Part shown: one piece after another, positions 9,733 through 20,300 of the stretch | How the letters are laid out: the number at the start of each line of letters is the position of its first letter | Numbering within the stretch: position 1 is the first letter of the stretch | Origin: an uncultured Clostridia bacterium | GTDB lineage: Bacteria; Bacillota; Clostridia; Christensenellales; Aristaeellaceae | DNA: 64,000 nt | Assembly (NCBI GenBank): GCA_947165425.1 | Contig: CAMVAJ010000005.1 | Location: 19,362-83,361, forward strand | Direction of reading: 5' to 3' | Notes under the pieces: generated by a model | Seen by the model: only the letters and a program-made list of their open reading frames with translations | Told to the model about the DNA's origin: nothing | Databases searched by the model: none | Made by a program: the position numbers and the translations under genes

Positions 9733-10415
9733 CCTTTACGGATATTTTCAAATCGTCCTTTCTCGAGACAGGCGGCCTGATGCAGGGGCTCACCGTGCCT
9801 GTGCTGACCCGGGCGGTGATCTATATCCTGCTGTCGGTCGTCATCGGCTCGCTCCTGTATGTGCTTTACCGGAAAACCTACGCAGGCGTCGTCTACAGCC
9901 GGGCCGTCGCGGTCTCGATTCTGGGCATGACCGTGCTGACCTGCGCCATCATCGTGACGATCCAGTCCAACACCGTGCTCTCCCTGGGCATGGTGGGCGC
10001 GCTGAGCATCGTCCGCTACCGCACGGCGGTGAAGGATCCGATGGATCTGCTCTACCTCTTTTGGGCGGTCGCGTCGGGCATCGCCACCGGCGCTGGCATG
10101 TTCCTGATCGCGCTCTTTGCCTTCATCGTCATGGCGGTGATTCTGCTGGTACTGTCCCGCTCCCGCGGCCGGAGAGACGAACTGTATATCCTGCTGGTCC
10201 ACTACACGGGCAGCGGCACGGAGGAGAAGATCCGCCGGGCCATCGGCACCCACCCCTATAAGATCAAATCCAAAACCCTGCGGAAAAACGACGTGGAGAT
10301 GGCCGTCGAGGTGCGGGTGAAGAAGAACGACATGCGGTTTGTGGAAGCCCTGCGCGGCGACGAGGACATCAATGACTTGACCCTCGTGCAGTACAGCGGC
10401 GACTACATCGACTGA
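9720..10415 (+). CDS. DUF4956 membrane protein
   Basis: The 231-residue product has four predicted membrane segments (about 25-45, 55-80, 107-125 and 127-150) followed by a soluble C-terminal domain of about 75 residues with a ferredoxin-like pattern. The conserved family signature is the stretch SLGMVGALSIVRYRTAVKDP between the second and third helices. DUF4956 proteins recur beside VTC and CotH genes and may form a membrane partner for them; no activity is established. The start lies within the end of the VTC gene. A short stem (CTCCCG/CGGGAG, 10418-10435) follows the stop but lacks a T-tract. Confidence 0.8.
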   Translation: METMTFTDIFKSSFLETGGLMQGLTVPVLTRAVIYILLSVVIGSLLYVLYRKTYAGVVYSRAVAVSILGMTVLTCAIIVTIQSNTVLSLGMVGALSIVRYRTAVKDPMDLLYLFWAVASGIATGAGMFLIALFAFIVMAVILLVLSRSRGRRDELYILLVHYTGSGTEEKIRRAIGTHPYKIKSKTLRKNDVEMAVEVRVKKNDMRFVEALRGDEDINDLTLVQYSGDYID

Positions 10416-10504
10416 TCCTCCCGGATTCGCGGGAGCTGCCGAAGACAGCTGTCCGTGTCCGTGGGATAAAGAGTCTGTCCAGCTTTTGAAAGGATTTGTG
10501 AGCT

Positions 10505-11920
10505 ATGAAGCTGAATGTCAAGCGCACCTGTCAGATCGGTTTCGCGTTCTTCGGGATCCTCCTGCTGTGGCAGGTGTACGACTCCTGGTGTCCGACCTTC
10601 CTGACCGATCTGTTTGCCCACCGACTGTACGGGATGACCTCGGCGGAGCTCAAGGCCAGCGCGCCGGAGAATATCCTGAACGTGCAGTGGCTGGTCGGCA
10701 TCATCATGGCCTGCGACAATCTGGCGGCGCTGATCCTCCTGCCGATCTTCGGCGGTCTCTCCGACCGGACAAGGACCCCCATCGGGAAGCGGATGCCCTA
10801 CATCCTCACGGGCACCTTTGTGGCCGCCGTCGCCTTCCCCTTCATTCCGCTGTTCTTCCACCAGAACAACATCGCCGGCATGATCGTCATGATGGGCATC
10901 GTCCTGGTTTTCATGATGATGTACCGCAATCCGGCCGTCTCCCTCATGCCCGATATCACGCCGAAGCCCCTGCGCGCCAGGGCCAACGGCATCATCAACA
11001 TCATGGGCTACCTCGGCGGCGGCTTCGCCACCATTTTGGGCGTCTTCCTCAAGCTCAGCGATTACATCAATATCACAGACCGCAGCGCGAAGCTCTGGAT
11101 CATCGAGATCCCCTTTGTGGTTGCGTCCGTGCTGATGGTGATCTCCGCGCTGGTCCTGTTCTTCACGGTCCGCGAGAACGAGATCGCTGAGGAGATGAAG
11201 GACGAGATGGCCGAGGGCGAGCGTCTGGCCGCCATCGAGAATCCCGTCACGGACGAGGGCCCCATGTCCCCCGCCAACCGGCGGATGCTGCTGGCGATCC
11301 TGCTGGCCGAGTTCCTCTGGTTCATGTCCGACAACGCCATTGGCACCTACATCGGCAACTATGTCATCTACTACCTGAACGCCTCCTCCAGCGCCACGAT
11401 GATCCTGACCCTGGGCGGCGGCCTCGCCTCGGCGGTCGGCTTCCTCATCGCCGGCGGCATCGCCGACCGCATCGGGCGGAAGTGGACCGTCACCTCGGGC
11501 CTCGCGATCGGCTTTGTCGCGATGCTGATCATGATATTCGTCCGCCCCACCGGCGCGGTGGTCGGCGAGCACGGCGAGTTCTCCTTCCCGGCGATTCTGT
11601 ATGTGGTCTGGGCGCTCAAGGGCTTCGGCATGGCGCTGGTGCACAACTGCTCCTTCCCCATGGTCGTCGAGCTCTGCTCCTCGAAGAAGATCGGCCGCTT
11701 CACCGGCTATTACTACGCCGCCAGCATGTCGGCGCAGACCGTCACGCCAGTGCTGCTGGGTCTGATCTTTATGCGGACCGGCGCCTGGGGCGCGCTGCCC
11801 GTCTACTCCTCCATCCTGACCGCGCTGAGCGCGCTGGTCTTCATCACCCTGGTCAAGAACATCAAGGCGCGCAAGGCCCCCAATCCCACAGGGCTTGAGG
11901 CGCTCGGGGAGGAGTGCTGA
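10505..11920 (+). CDS. MFS transporter, SLC45/sugar-type
   Basis: This is a 471-residue twelve-helix major facilitator. The cytoplasmic loop after helix 2 has GGLSDRTRTPIGKRMPYI, which matches the D-R-x-GKR-P-Y pattern of the GPH/SLC45 sugar-cation branch, and the second half repeats it as GGIADRIGRKWTV. A hydrophilic central loop (about residues 235-260) separates the halves. The substrate is unknown; a sugar or glycoside is the most likely guess. Its ribosome site is GAAAGGA, about 10 bases before the ATG. It is followed after 1 bp by the phosphodiesterase gene. An 89-bp gap separates it from the Pel operon, so it may be a distinct unit. Confidence 0.8.
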   Translation: MKLNVKRTCQIGFAFFGILLLWQVYDSWCPTFLTDLFAHRLYGMTSAELKASAPENILNVQWLVGIIMACDNLAALILLPIFGGLSDRTRTPIGKRMPYILTGTFVAAVAFPFIPLFFHQNNIAGMIVMMGIVLVFMMMYRNPAVSLMPDITPKPLRARANGIINIMGYLGGGFATILGVFLKLSDYINITDRSAKLWIIEIPFVVASVLMVISALVLFFTVRENEIAEEMKDEMAEGERLAAIENPVTDEGPMSPANRRMLLAILLAEFLWFMSDNAIGTYIGNYVIYYLNASSSATMILTLGGGLASAVGFLIAGGIADRIGRKWTVTSGLAIGFVAMLIMIFVRPTGAVVGEHGEFSFPAILYVVWALKGFGMALVHNCSFPMVVELCSSKKIGRFTGYYYAASMSAQTVTPVLLGLIFMRTGAWGALPVYSSILTALSALVFITLVKNIKARKAPNPTGLEALGEEC

Positions 11921-11921
11921 G

Positions 11922-12668
11922 ATGAAAACCTACCAGGCCTCCGATTTTCGGGGCCGCTATTTCGCCCACCGCGGCCTGCACGACATCGCCCGCGGCATTC
12001 CGGAGAACTCTCTCCCCGCCTTCCGCGCCGCGGTGGCGAAGGGCTACGGGGTGGAGCTGGACGTGCAGCTCTCATCGGACGGCCGCGTCGTCGTCTTTCA
12101 CGACGATACGCTGGACAGGGTCTGCGGCGTGCGAAGCCGCGTGATCAGCCACCCGCTCGCGGAGCTGCAGCAGATGCGGCTCCTGGGCACCGATGAGACG
12201 ATCCCTCTGTTTAGCGACGTGCTGGACATCCTGCGCCAGGGCAGCGGGCCGCTGATCGTGGAGCTGAAAACCGGCCCACGCAACCAGGAGCTGTGTGAGA
12301 AGACACTGTCCTTCCTGCGAAACTATCCGGGCGTCTTCTGCATCGAGTCCTTCGACCCCCGGATCGTGCTGTGGTTCCGGAAGCACGCGCCGGAGATCTT
12401 CCGCGGTCAGCTCGCCCAGCCTTACGAGGGCTACGCCGGTCTCTTGCCCGCCCCCGTCGCGTTTCTCCTGTCCGGGTGCCGGCTCTCGTTCCTGAACAAA
12501 CCGGACTTCATTGCCTACCGGATCGGCAGGCGGCCCAGCAGGGTACTGCGCAAGCGTTCCAGAGGCGTCCTGCTTTTCGGCTGGACATCCAAGGACGCCG
12601 AGCATGACGCCGCGGACAACGACGCGGTCATCTTCGAGGCGTGTACGCCGCCGGTAAAGTACGCCTGA
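11922..12668 (+). CDS. Glycerophosphodiester phosphodiesterase family protein
   Basis: The 248-residue enzyme belongs to the GDPD TIM-barrel family, which releases glycerol 3-phosphate from glycerophosphodiesters such as deacylated phospholipids or teichoic acid units. Catalytic and metal residues are visible: H16-R17-G in FAHRGLHD, the E45-L-D47 pair in GYGVELDVQLS, and H60-D61 in VVVFHDDTLDR. No signal peptide is present, so it is cytoplasmic. The start at 11922 gives the family's usual short N terminus, with GGGGAGGAG-like purines upstream; an in-frame start at 11895 lies inside the transporter gene. A good terminator follows. Confidence 0.88.
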   Translation: MKTYQASDFRGRYFAHRGLHDIARGIPENSLPAFRAAVAKGYGVELDVQLSSDGRVVVFHDDTLDRVCGVRSRVISHPLAELQQMRLLGTDETIPLFSDVLDILRQGSGPLIVELKTGPRNQELCEKTLSFLRNYPGVFCIESFDPRIVLWFRKHAPEIFRGQLAQPYEGYAGLLPAPVAFLLSGCRLSFLNKPDFIAYRIGRRPSRVLRKRSRGVLLFGWTSKDAEHDAADNDAVIFEACTPPVKYA

Positions 12669-12694
12669 GTCCTTCCCTCCGTTCCCGTTCTCCA

Positions 12695-12729
12695 AGTCCC
12701 GAAGTTTGAAACGCCTCGGGGCTTTTTTG
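12695..12729 (+). terminator. Intrinsic terminator after the phosphodiesterase gene
   Basis: An eight-pair stem (AGTCCCGA at 12695-12702 with TCGGGGCT at 12716-12723, one G-T pair) and a 13-base loop are followed by a run of six T. It ends the transcription unit of the first region. Confidence 0.85.
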
Positions 12730-12799
12730 TCCGGATTATCCATATCACAGAATTTACAGTTCGTTCTCATTTTTAATGTCAGTTTCAGGCTAGAGCAAA

Positions 12800-12827
12800 T
12801 TGACATATGTTTTTTTTTGTTTATAAT
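12800..12827 (+). promoter_or_regulatory. Strong sigma-A promoter for the surface-protein island
   Basis: A perfect TTGACA (12800-12805) and a perfect TATAAT (12822-12827) are separated by 16 bp in an AT-rich stretch. The start point would be near 12834, giving the first gene of the island a leader of about 200 nt. Confidence 0.85.
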
Positions 12828-12833
12828 ATAGTT

Positions 12834-13035
12834 GTTGAAGTGAACACAAAAATAGGCCTGCTTCAACATCACAATGTTTTGTAATATCCATATCGGATGC
12901 CGTGATAAAACGCGTAAGTGATAAAAGAAGAAACCAGGTTGCATATGTAACCAGCCATGCAACTTCCGTCTGGTATGATCAGGCTGTAAGCTAACCCTGG
13001 TCTGCCGCGGCTGAAGTGAAAAGGAGCGATGGCAT
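12834..13035 (+). other. Long AT-rich untranslated leader, no known riboswitch recognised
   Basis: The roughly 200-nt leader lies between a consensus promoter and the ATG at 13036. It is far more AT-rich than its surroundings. It contains a near-palindrome GGTTGCATATGTAACC around 12940-12955 and several CTGGT/ACCAG segments that could pair with one another. The ribosome site AAGGAG is at its 3' end. Motifs of c-di-GMP-I and c-di-GMP-II aptamers were looked for and not found. Confidence 0.4.
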
Positions 13036-14238
13036 ATGAAAAAGACCACGCTGGGACTGCTGGTCTTCCTGATCCTGCTGATGGCGAGTATACTCGCCTT
13101 CGCAGAGGAGGCCGGGTCCGTCGTAATGGAAGAACCCATTTTAACCGAAACCCAGGAGGAAATCGCCGCCACGCCGGAGACTGCTTCGGCGGAGGCTGAA
13201 TTGTCGTACCCTTCTCAGAGCGAGACACCTGCCCCCTCCGCCGGTGCTGCCGCCGCGCAGGCCGATATCGTTGAGGAACCCGCCGAGGTGGTCATCGAGG
13301 AGACCATCGTCGAAGAGATCGTTGTGGTCTGGGAGCCTATGGCGGAACAGAGCACCGCCCCGGCGGAGGAGCCGGAGGCTGAAAGCACGGAGACTCAGGA
13401 ACCCGAGGAATCAACATCTACTCAGGATGAGAGCAAGGAAGGCATTCAGAAACCCGAAGCCTTTACCGCCAATGTAACCGTTGAAGTACTCCCGGAGAGC
13501 GAGCTGGTTGAACAAACCGTCTTCCAGATGAAAGCGCACATTGCGCAGGCCAGCGGCGCCTACACCCTCCGCTGGGAGCAGCACGATCCGCTGACCGACA
13601 AACCCGACGAAGACCCTGTCTGGAAAAAGCTCGGCACGGAGCCGACCCTGGAACTGACCGCGGAGCTGCGTCTCAACGCGCTGGACTTCCGTCTGGTCGT
13701 CACCGGCGCGGACGGCACGGAGCTGACCGTCGCCATCCCTCATCTGAACGTACAGCCCCTGCCGATCAAGGAGACTGTGGCTGAGACCGAGACTGAGACT
13801 GAACCTGAATTCGAATCCAAACCCGAAGAAGAAACGATTCCCGAGTCTGGGACGGAGGCTGACGAGCCCGCGACCCAGGCTGTCGAATCCGACGAGACGA
13901 TTGAGCCCGTCGAGACGGTTGAAGCCGTCGAGGAGACGGAGATTGAGGTCGTCGAGGAGGAGCCGGTCGAGGCCGCCGAGACCGCTGAAACGCCCGCGCG
14001 GGAGCCCCGCAGGGTCACCGTGCGCAGCTCGCTGGGAAACAGCATCGTCTGCGGCGCGCCGATCCGGCTGACCGCGGAGCTGCAGGGTTTCGACCATGAT
14101 GAGGAAGTCACCGTCATCTGGGAGATCGACGACGGCGCCGGCTGGCGCGAGGCCGCGACCGGCGAAACCTTTGAATACACCGCCAGCCTCGAGACCCTGA
14201 GCTGGAACATCCGGGCGCGGGTGCTCTACACGCCCTGA
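13036..14238 (+). CDS. Secreted acidic-linker protein with two Ig-like domains
   Basis: The 400-residue product has a clear signal peptide (MKKTTLGLLVFLILLMASILAFA). A Glu/Thr/Pro/Ala-rich linker follows (about 24-145), then an Ig-like domain (about 146-245), a second acidic linker dense in E-T-E and V-E repeats (246-325) and a second Ig-like domain (326-400). There is no C-terminal anchor or sorting signal, so it is probably secreted or held by other surface proteins. The function is not recognised. The acidic low-complexity spacers look like stalks. It is the first gene after the TTGACA/TATAAT promoter, and the adhesin gene begins 83 bp downstream. Confidence 0.75.
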   Translation: MKKTTLGLLVFLILLMASILAFAEEAGSVVMEEPILTETQEEIAATPETASAEAELSYPSQSETPAPSAGAAAAQADIVEEPAEVVIEETIVEEIVVVWEPMAEQSTAPAEEPEAESTETQEPEESTSTQDESKEGIQKPEAFTANVTVEVLPESELVEQTVFQMKAHIAQASGAYTLRWEQHDPLTDKPDEDPVWKKLGTEPTLELTAELRLNALDFRLVVTGADGTELTVAIPHLNVQPLPIKETVAETETETEPEFESKPEEETIPESGTEADEPATQAVESDETIEPVETVEAVEETEIEVVEEEPVEAAETAETPAREPRRVTVRSSLGNSIVCGAPIRLTAELQGFDHDEEVTVIWEIDDGAGWREAATGETFEYTASLETLSWNIRARVLYTP

Positions 14239-14321
14239 CGCGCACCCGGCGTGATCCCCCGATTTCATCAAGCCCAAGTGATTCAGAATGAAGACACGTC
14301 CTCAGACTTGAGGTGAAAATA

Positions 14322-17300
14322 ATGAAGAGATTGACTGCCCTTGTCCTGGCATTCCTGATGCTGGCGCAGCTATGGCCCGGCGTCGGTTTTGCTGCGGACA
14401 ACGCTTCAGAGGACAGACATGAAGTTGTGTCTGAGCAGCTCGACACGCCCGTATATCACACCGTCACCTTTATGGCGGACGGAGAACTCGTCTCCGCCAT
14501 CTTTGTCGCCGACGGCACCGAGATCGGCGAGCTGCCCGCCGCGCCGGAGCGCAGCGGGAAGGCCTTTATCGGCTCGCACGGGGGAACGACGCCCTCCGCC
14601 GCAGCCGTGACCACCGGCTCCCGGCCGGGGGAGGCCGTCTACACCACCCTTGACAGCGAGCTCGAGGCCAAGAAGCAGAGCGCCAACTACCGCTATCAGG
14701 ATACCGGCTCCTACGCGTCGGTGGAAATCTTCGGCAACCACAAGAAGAACCAGAAGCCCAGCGCCTCCCGTAACCTTGCGGCCCTCGCCGGGAAGAACGG
14801 CGACGCCTGGTCCGTCGCGAACATCAAGAACAATACCGACCTGACCGCCACCGCGGTCGTCCTTGCACTGCCGGAAAACGGCGCCCTCTCCGCCTACTCG
14901 GTGAAGAACGGCAAGCTGAACGCGCTCCTGGCCTCGAACCTCGCCCTGGGCGACCGTGTTACGATCCCCCTCTCCATGAAGGGCGATACGGGCCTCGCGC
15001 TGGTCGTGGAGGACGGAACCGACGACGATGACGCGCAGGAGATCGAGGGCGCGCTCTACGCCAACGAGGACCTCTACCTCACCGGCAAGATCCCCGGCAA
15101 CGGCGTGATCGAAGTCATCCCCGCGACGGTGTCCATCGACGGCGAGGAGCTGGTCGCGGCCTACGACATCAACATCTACGCCAACGCCAACCAGCAGCGG
15201 AAGGGCAAGACCTGGCAGCCCGCCGGGAAAAAGGTGCAGGTCCACTGGCGCGACGACGCCTTCACCGGCGAGATGAACGTCTACCACATGAACGGCGAGA
15301 CGGCTGAGTTTGTCTCCACCGTGGAGGCGGATGAGAACGGCTGGGTCGTTTTCGAGGCGGAGAGCTTCTCGGTCTACGCCTTCACCCACTCCATCGAAAA
15401 GACCGTCACCATCGGTGGCGCGACCTACCGCATCACCGTGACCTATGACAGCAAGGCCGGCATCCCCGACGGCGCGGAGATCGAGGCCAGCGAGGCCCCG
15501 GTCGACGAGGCGTACCTCGCCCGCCTGACGGAGACCGCCGCGGCCCTGAGCGTCGAGCTCTCCTCCATCACCTACTCCAAGCTCCTGGACATCTCCATCG
15601 TCAAGGACGGCGTCGAGATCGAGCCGAAGACGCCCGTGGACGTGAAGGTGGAGCTGCTGGACGCCGAGAGCGTCACCGATCTGCGCGTGGTCCACTTCGG
15701 CGACACCACCGAGGAGCTGGCCGCCCAGACCCAGGGCAGCACCGTCACCTTCGAGACCGACGGCTTCTCCCTGTTCTCTCTGGCCGACTTCTCCCTCACC
15801 GATCGCATCTACAACGCCATCTTCGGCGACCGCAGGCTCTACGAGAACGACGACATCATCCTCTCCGGCCGGATGCCCATGCTCGGCTCCGTCGTGGCTG
15901 AGCCCGCGCAGGTCGAGATCGAGGGCCAGAACGTCCTCGTCGCCTACGACATCAAGATCTACGCCAACGCCCTCATGAAGCTCCTCGGCATCGCCTGGCA
16001 GCCCAGCGGCAATTATATCCATGTGACCGTGAAGAGCAGCGCCCTCGAGGACGGCAAGACCCTCTCCGTCTACCACATGCAGGACGCCGCCAGCGAGCCG
16101 GAGTTCATCGCCGAGGTCGAAGCCCAGAATTCGTCGGTCACGTTCGACGCGAAGGAGTTCTCGATTTATCCGATTGGCGAAGCCACGGAAGACAAGCGTA
16201 TCGGCTATGAGTTCTGGTATAACGACGGAACGCAGAACGTGCTGCTGAACACGCAGTATTTCCGTTACAAAGATTTACACCCAACTGCCACGCTGACGCT
16301 GAACGAGCCTTCTCTGCCCGGTGTTGATGGGACCACCTGGGAGCGTATCTTCCGCGGTTGGAGCAAAACCTCTACGAATGACGCAGACGCGAATCTGGTA
16401 AACATTGAGGCGCTCCGCAGTGAGCTTCAGGACCTGCCGGAATCGGCTTTTGACGAATCCGTTGTTAAGATCTACGCCAACCTCAAAAACGTATACTATG
16501 TCACCTATGTGGACATCAACCCGAACAACATTCTGGCAACGGAAATCGTCCCGGTAGCAGAGTCAGGTAGCACAACCTTTACAGTAAAACCGGCAAGCGA
16601 GCTGCGCCCAACTATCGATTCCGAGACAGTGTTAGAGGGTTGGTATGACATCAACAATTCGGAAACTGTCTATGACCCAGGGCAAGCAAATGTTGTTTTG
16701 AACAGCAGTCTAACGCTCTATCCCAAGGTCGAGGGCGGCAACTGGCTGATCTTCAACGATAACGATCCTGTTTGGGATGTCGAAAAACAGGCTTATGTCA
16801 GCGGCGGCGCAAGCTTCACCCCCCCTGTCTTCTATCTGAATCACGAGACAGAACAGCCGGCAGACCCGACCTGGACAGGCTACGAGTTCGGCGGCTGGTA
16901 CACCGACGCCGAATGCACCACCCCGTTTGTGTTCGGCGGCACGCTGACACATGATACCACAGTTTACGCAAAGTGGATCCCCAGCGCATCGCAGTATCGC
17001 GTGGTCTACTGGAAGCAGCGCACAACTGATGCTGTAGATGCAACGGACGAAGAAAAGACCTATGACTATGCTGGTAGCCGCTTGGTAAATACGAACGTAA
17101 ATACAGGCGATGTCATAGAGATTAATGAAAATGATACTAAAGTTTACGGCATCGGTGGTTCCTCTAACGAAGTAGGACAGCAATTCTTCATCTATAATAG
17201 TAATAACACGGATCAAAGCATCGTTGTAAAGGCAGACGGAAGTTCTGTGCTGAATGTATACTATGACCGCAAAGTAATATCTTTCAATTTTGATGCGAAT

Positions 17301-20300
17301 TATCCATATCAGTACTACGAAACAACTGATTCCACGGGTGAATTGTATGGAATTATAGATGGAGAATATACCAGAGTGTATCCCGATGGTAATGGTGGGT
17401 ACGAAACAAGAGTCACAACAACGCGAACCGAGACTGTTACACACAATTACAATGGTGATAGATACAATACAACAACAAGCAATAATACAAATCCGCAGCA
17501 ATATGGAGTATATAACAATTCTATTGTAAATCTGTATTATCACACCAACAATGGAGGTCATTGGTCAAGAAAAGCATCCCATAGTAATAGTATTAATAAT
17601 GACCAACGCTATACTTATACACGTTATGTGAAAAATGCGAACGGATCATACGGTTTTGTAAATGGAAATATGATCTGGCTCGATTCATCGGGCAACTATA
17701 CCACAACAGAAACCATAACACAGACAACAGTTATTCCCTATTCCGGCAAAGTATATAAGTACACAAACCTCCATACAATTAAAGGTTTATATGGAAAAAC
17801 ATTAGATTCAGGAGATTGGCCAAATCCAGGACAAGGCAAAGTATGGTATTATGGTGGTTATACCTTCCCGCTTGCCTTAACAACTTATGATCCGTTATCC
17901 GCCTATAATGGTAATAATCCAAACAGTTTTACCGACACAATAATTAGTTTTAGTACCAGTAATTCTTCGTCCGGAAACACGCTTTATGTGTATGGTCAAA
18001 CAGTAGATGGAGAATGGATTTATACAACTGAAAACTTGATATCTACTGCTAAAATTGGTAGTTATAGTAATTGGTATCCCACTGAAACATTTTATGGTTT
18101 CACGATTCACTCCTATCAAACAGGTAATAGCATCAATACATATGGAAACTGGACTCCAGTCACAACTTCAGGCAGGATTTCATATTGGGACGAAAACATT
18201 TATCTTCGCTATTCCCGTAACATTCATACCCTGACATTTTATCCCAACAACAGTGCAAATGAACATATCGAGTATTCTTTGCGATACGGTGCTTCTTTAG
18301 CTGATTATGCTAATCAAAGTGAAGGACTACGCCCCGGATTTTACTTCCAGGGTTGGTATGCTGATCCGAGCTGTTCAACTCCCTTCGACTTCAACCAGAC
18401 CATGCCTGACAACAATATAGCTGTCTACGGCAAATGGGCGCTTCGCCGTGTCCGTGTGGTGGTCGAGCCAGGTGCGAACAATGTCTATATGGGCAGCCAG
18501 GCCAGGACCTTCCGTGTGGACTATGACGAACGTATCGACGGCGGTTTGATGGAAACCGCACAGCGAGCCGGTTACATACTGGAGGGCTGGTATACTGATC
18601 CAGAATTTCAACACCCTTTCAAGTTTTCAAGCCCAATCAATGACTTGACAAGCGATGTACGTTGGGACTATCAGACCAATCCCACCTATGCCGCTCAGCG
18701 CGAGCTCTATGGAGACAACACCGAGAATTATGAGAACGTCCGCGGCATCCTGCACCTGTACGCCAAATGGATTCCCGACACTAGCAGCCAGGGCATCAAC
18801 GTGGTTTATGATCCGGGCGCTGCTTCGATCTACGATTCCATGGGCAATCCGCTGACCTCGGTCCCAATTGACCCGCACATGTACGGTTTTGACGGCACTG
18901 CGACCACCCGTGAAGCCCCTTCCAACTATAGCGACCTGTATACTTTCAAGTATTGGGAAGCAACGCTGGCCGATGGAACCACAAAGATTTTCCATCCCAG
19001 CGATCCCATTACACTAAGCGAGTTGAAAGCCGAAGATCCCATTCTTGATGAAAACGGCGAAGAACTGCGCCACACCGTTTACCTGCGCGCCGTCTATGAC
19101 ATGACCGGCGACCCGAACCGCCAGACTCACATCACCTATGACGGCAATACCTTCACGGAAGATTTGTACATTGGCGGTTCGACAGAGTTGAAGGGCAAAA
19201 CTGCCGATGGCACAGAGCGCTATACCATCACGCTGGATAAGGAAGTCAATCAGACGATCAAGTTGCCCGGAACGGATGATTTCTATCTGGACGGCTGGGA
19301 ACTGGTTGGCTGGTCCTTCACAAAAGGAAACTTCGCCGCGCAGGAGGCCGGTGCGGCCGCAGATCCATTAGCACCCAACCTCTTGCCTGAACAGGAAGTC
19401 GCCGCTGACAACCTGATCAAGAGTGACCTGAACGATGAGGAGAATACTCTATACGCCAGGTGGAAGCCGAAGAAGTACACCGTGAAGGTCCAACAGGTGA
19501 TCGAGAGCGGCGTGCCGGTGAACAGCTTCAATTACGTCTATAAGACCGGCGTGGAGAACCAGTTGGACAGCGTAAGCCAGCAAACACAGACGCTGACCAA
19601 CAATACTTCCTTCACCGTCGAGGATCTGGAGTACTACAACCGCGTCGGCCATGTGATGCAGATCGCCACGCCCACCATCCCGGACGATGCCATCTACGAT
19701 GTTCGTGTCAACGCTGTTGTGACCCACGACGACGGTACACACGAAACTTTGAACCTCACCTCGCTGGGCAATTATCCAGTGCTGGGCGATGTGGTCATCA
19801 CCTACACCTACTCGCTGAAGGTGCCAGTCAAACTCCGAAAACTGGACTTTACCAACAAAACCAACACAGGACGTTTGACCGGTGCGGCTTTCGTTCTGAC
19901 GCCTGTGGAGTTCAACAGCGAGACCAACCACTGGGAGAACGCCGGAACCGGTAAAACTTGGACTATGTCTGAGTGGGAAGAAACAAAGTATTTCCAGGAG
20001 GGCACGTACCGAATTACCGAGACAACAGCTCCGACAGATTATGCTCTCATCGGCACAGAACTGTACCTGACGATTCAAGAGACCGGCAAGTTCAGCCTGT
20101 TCGCAGCCAACGGTACGGACATCAACGCGAATATCGCCGAGCTGGACAGCAGCACCGGCAGAATTCTGACGGTCTACGACAAGCCCATTCGGACGGTCAA
20201 GCTGAAAAAGGTGGTTGCAAACGAAGCCGAGCCTGCTACTGCCTTCAGCTTCAAAGTAACGGTGCTGGACGAAAACAAAGCTTACGCCAGGAACTACAAC

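Noticed and set aside
12834..13035. c-di-GMP riboswitch
   Set aside because: Tempting next to a Pel operon, but the conserved core segments of class I and class II aptamers are not present.
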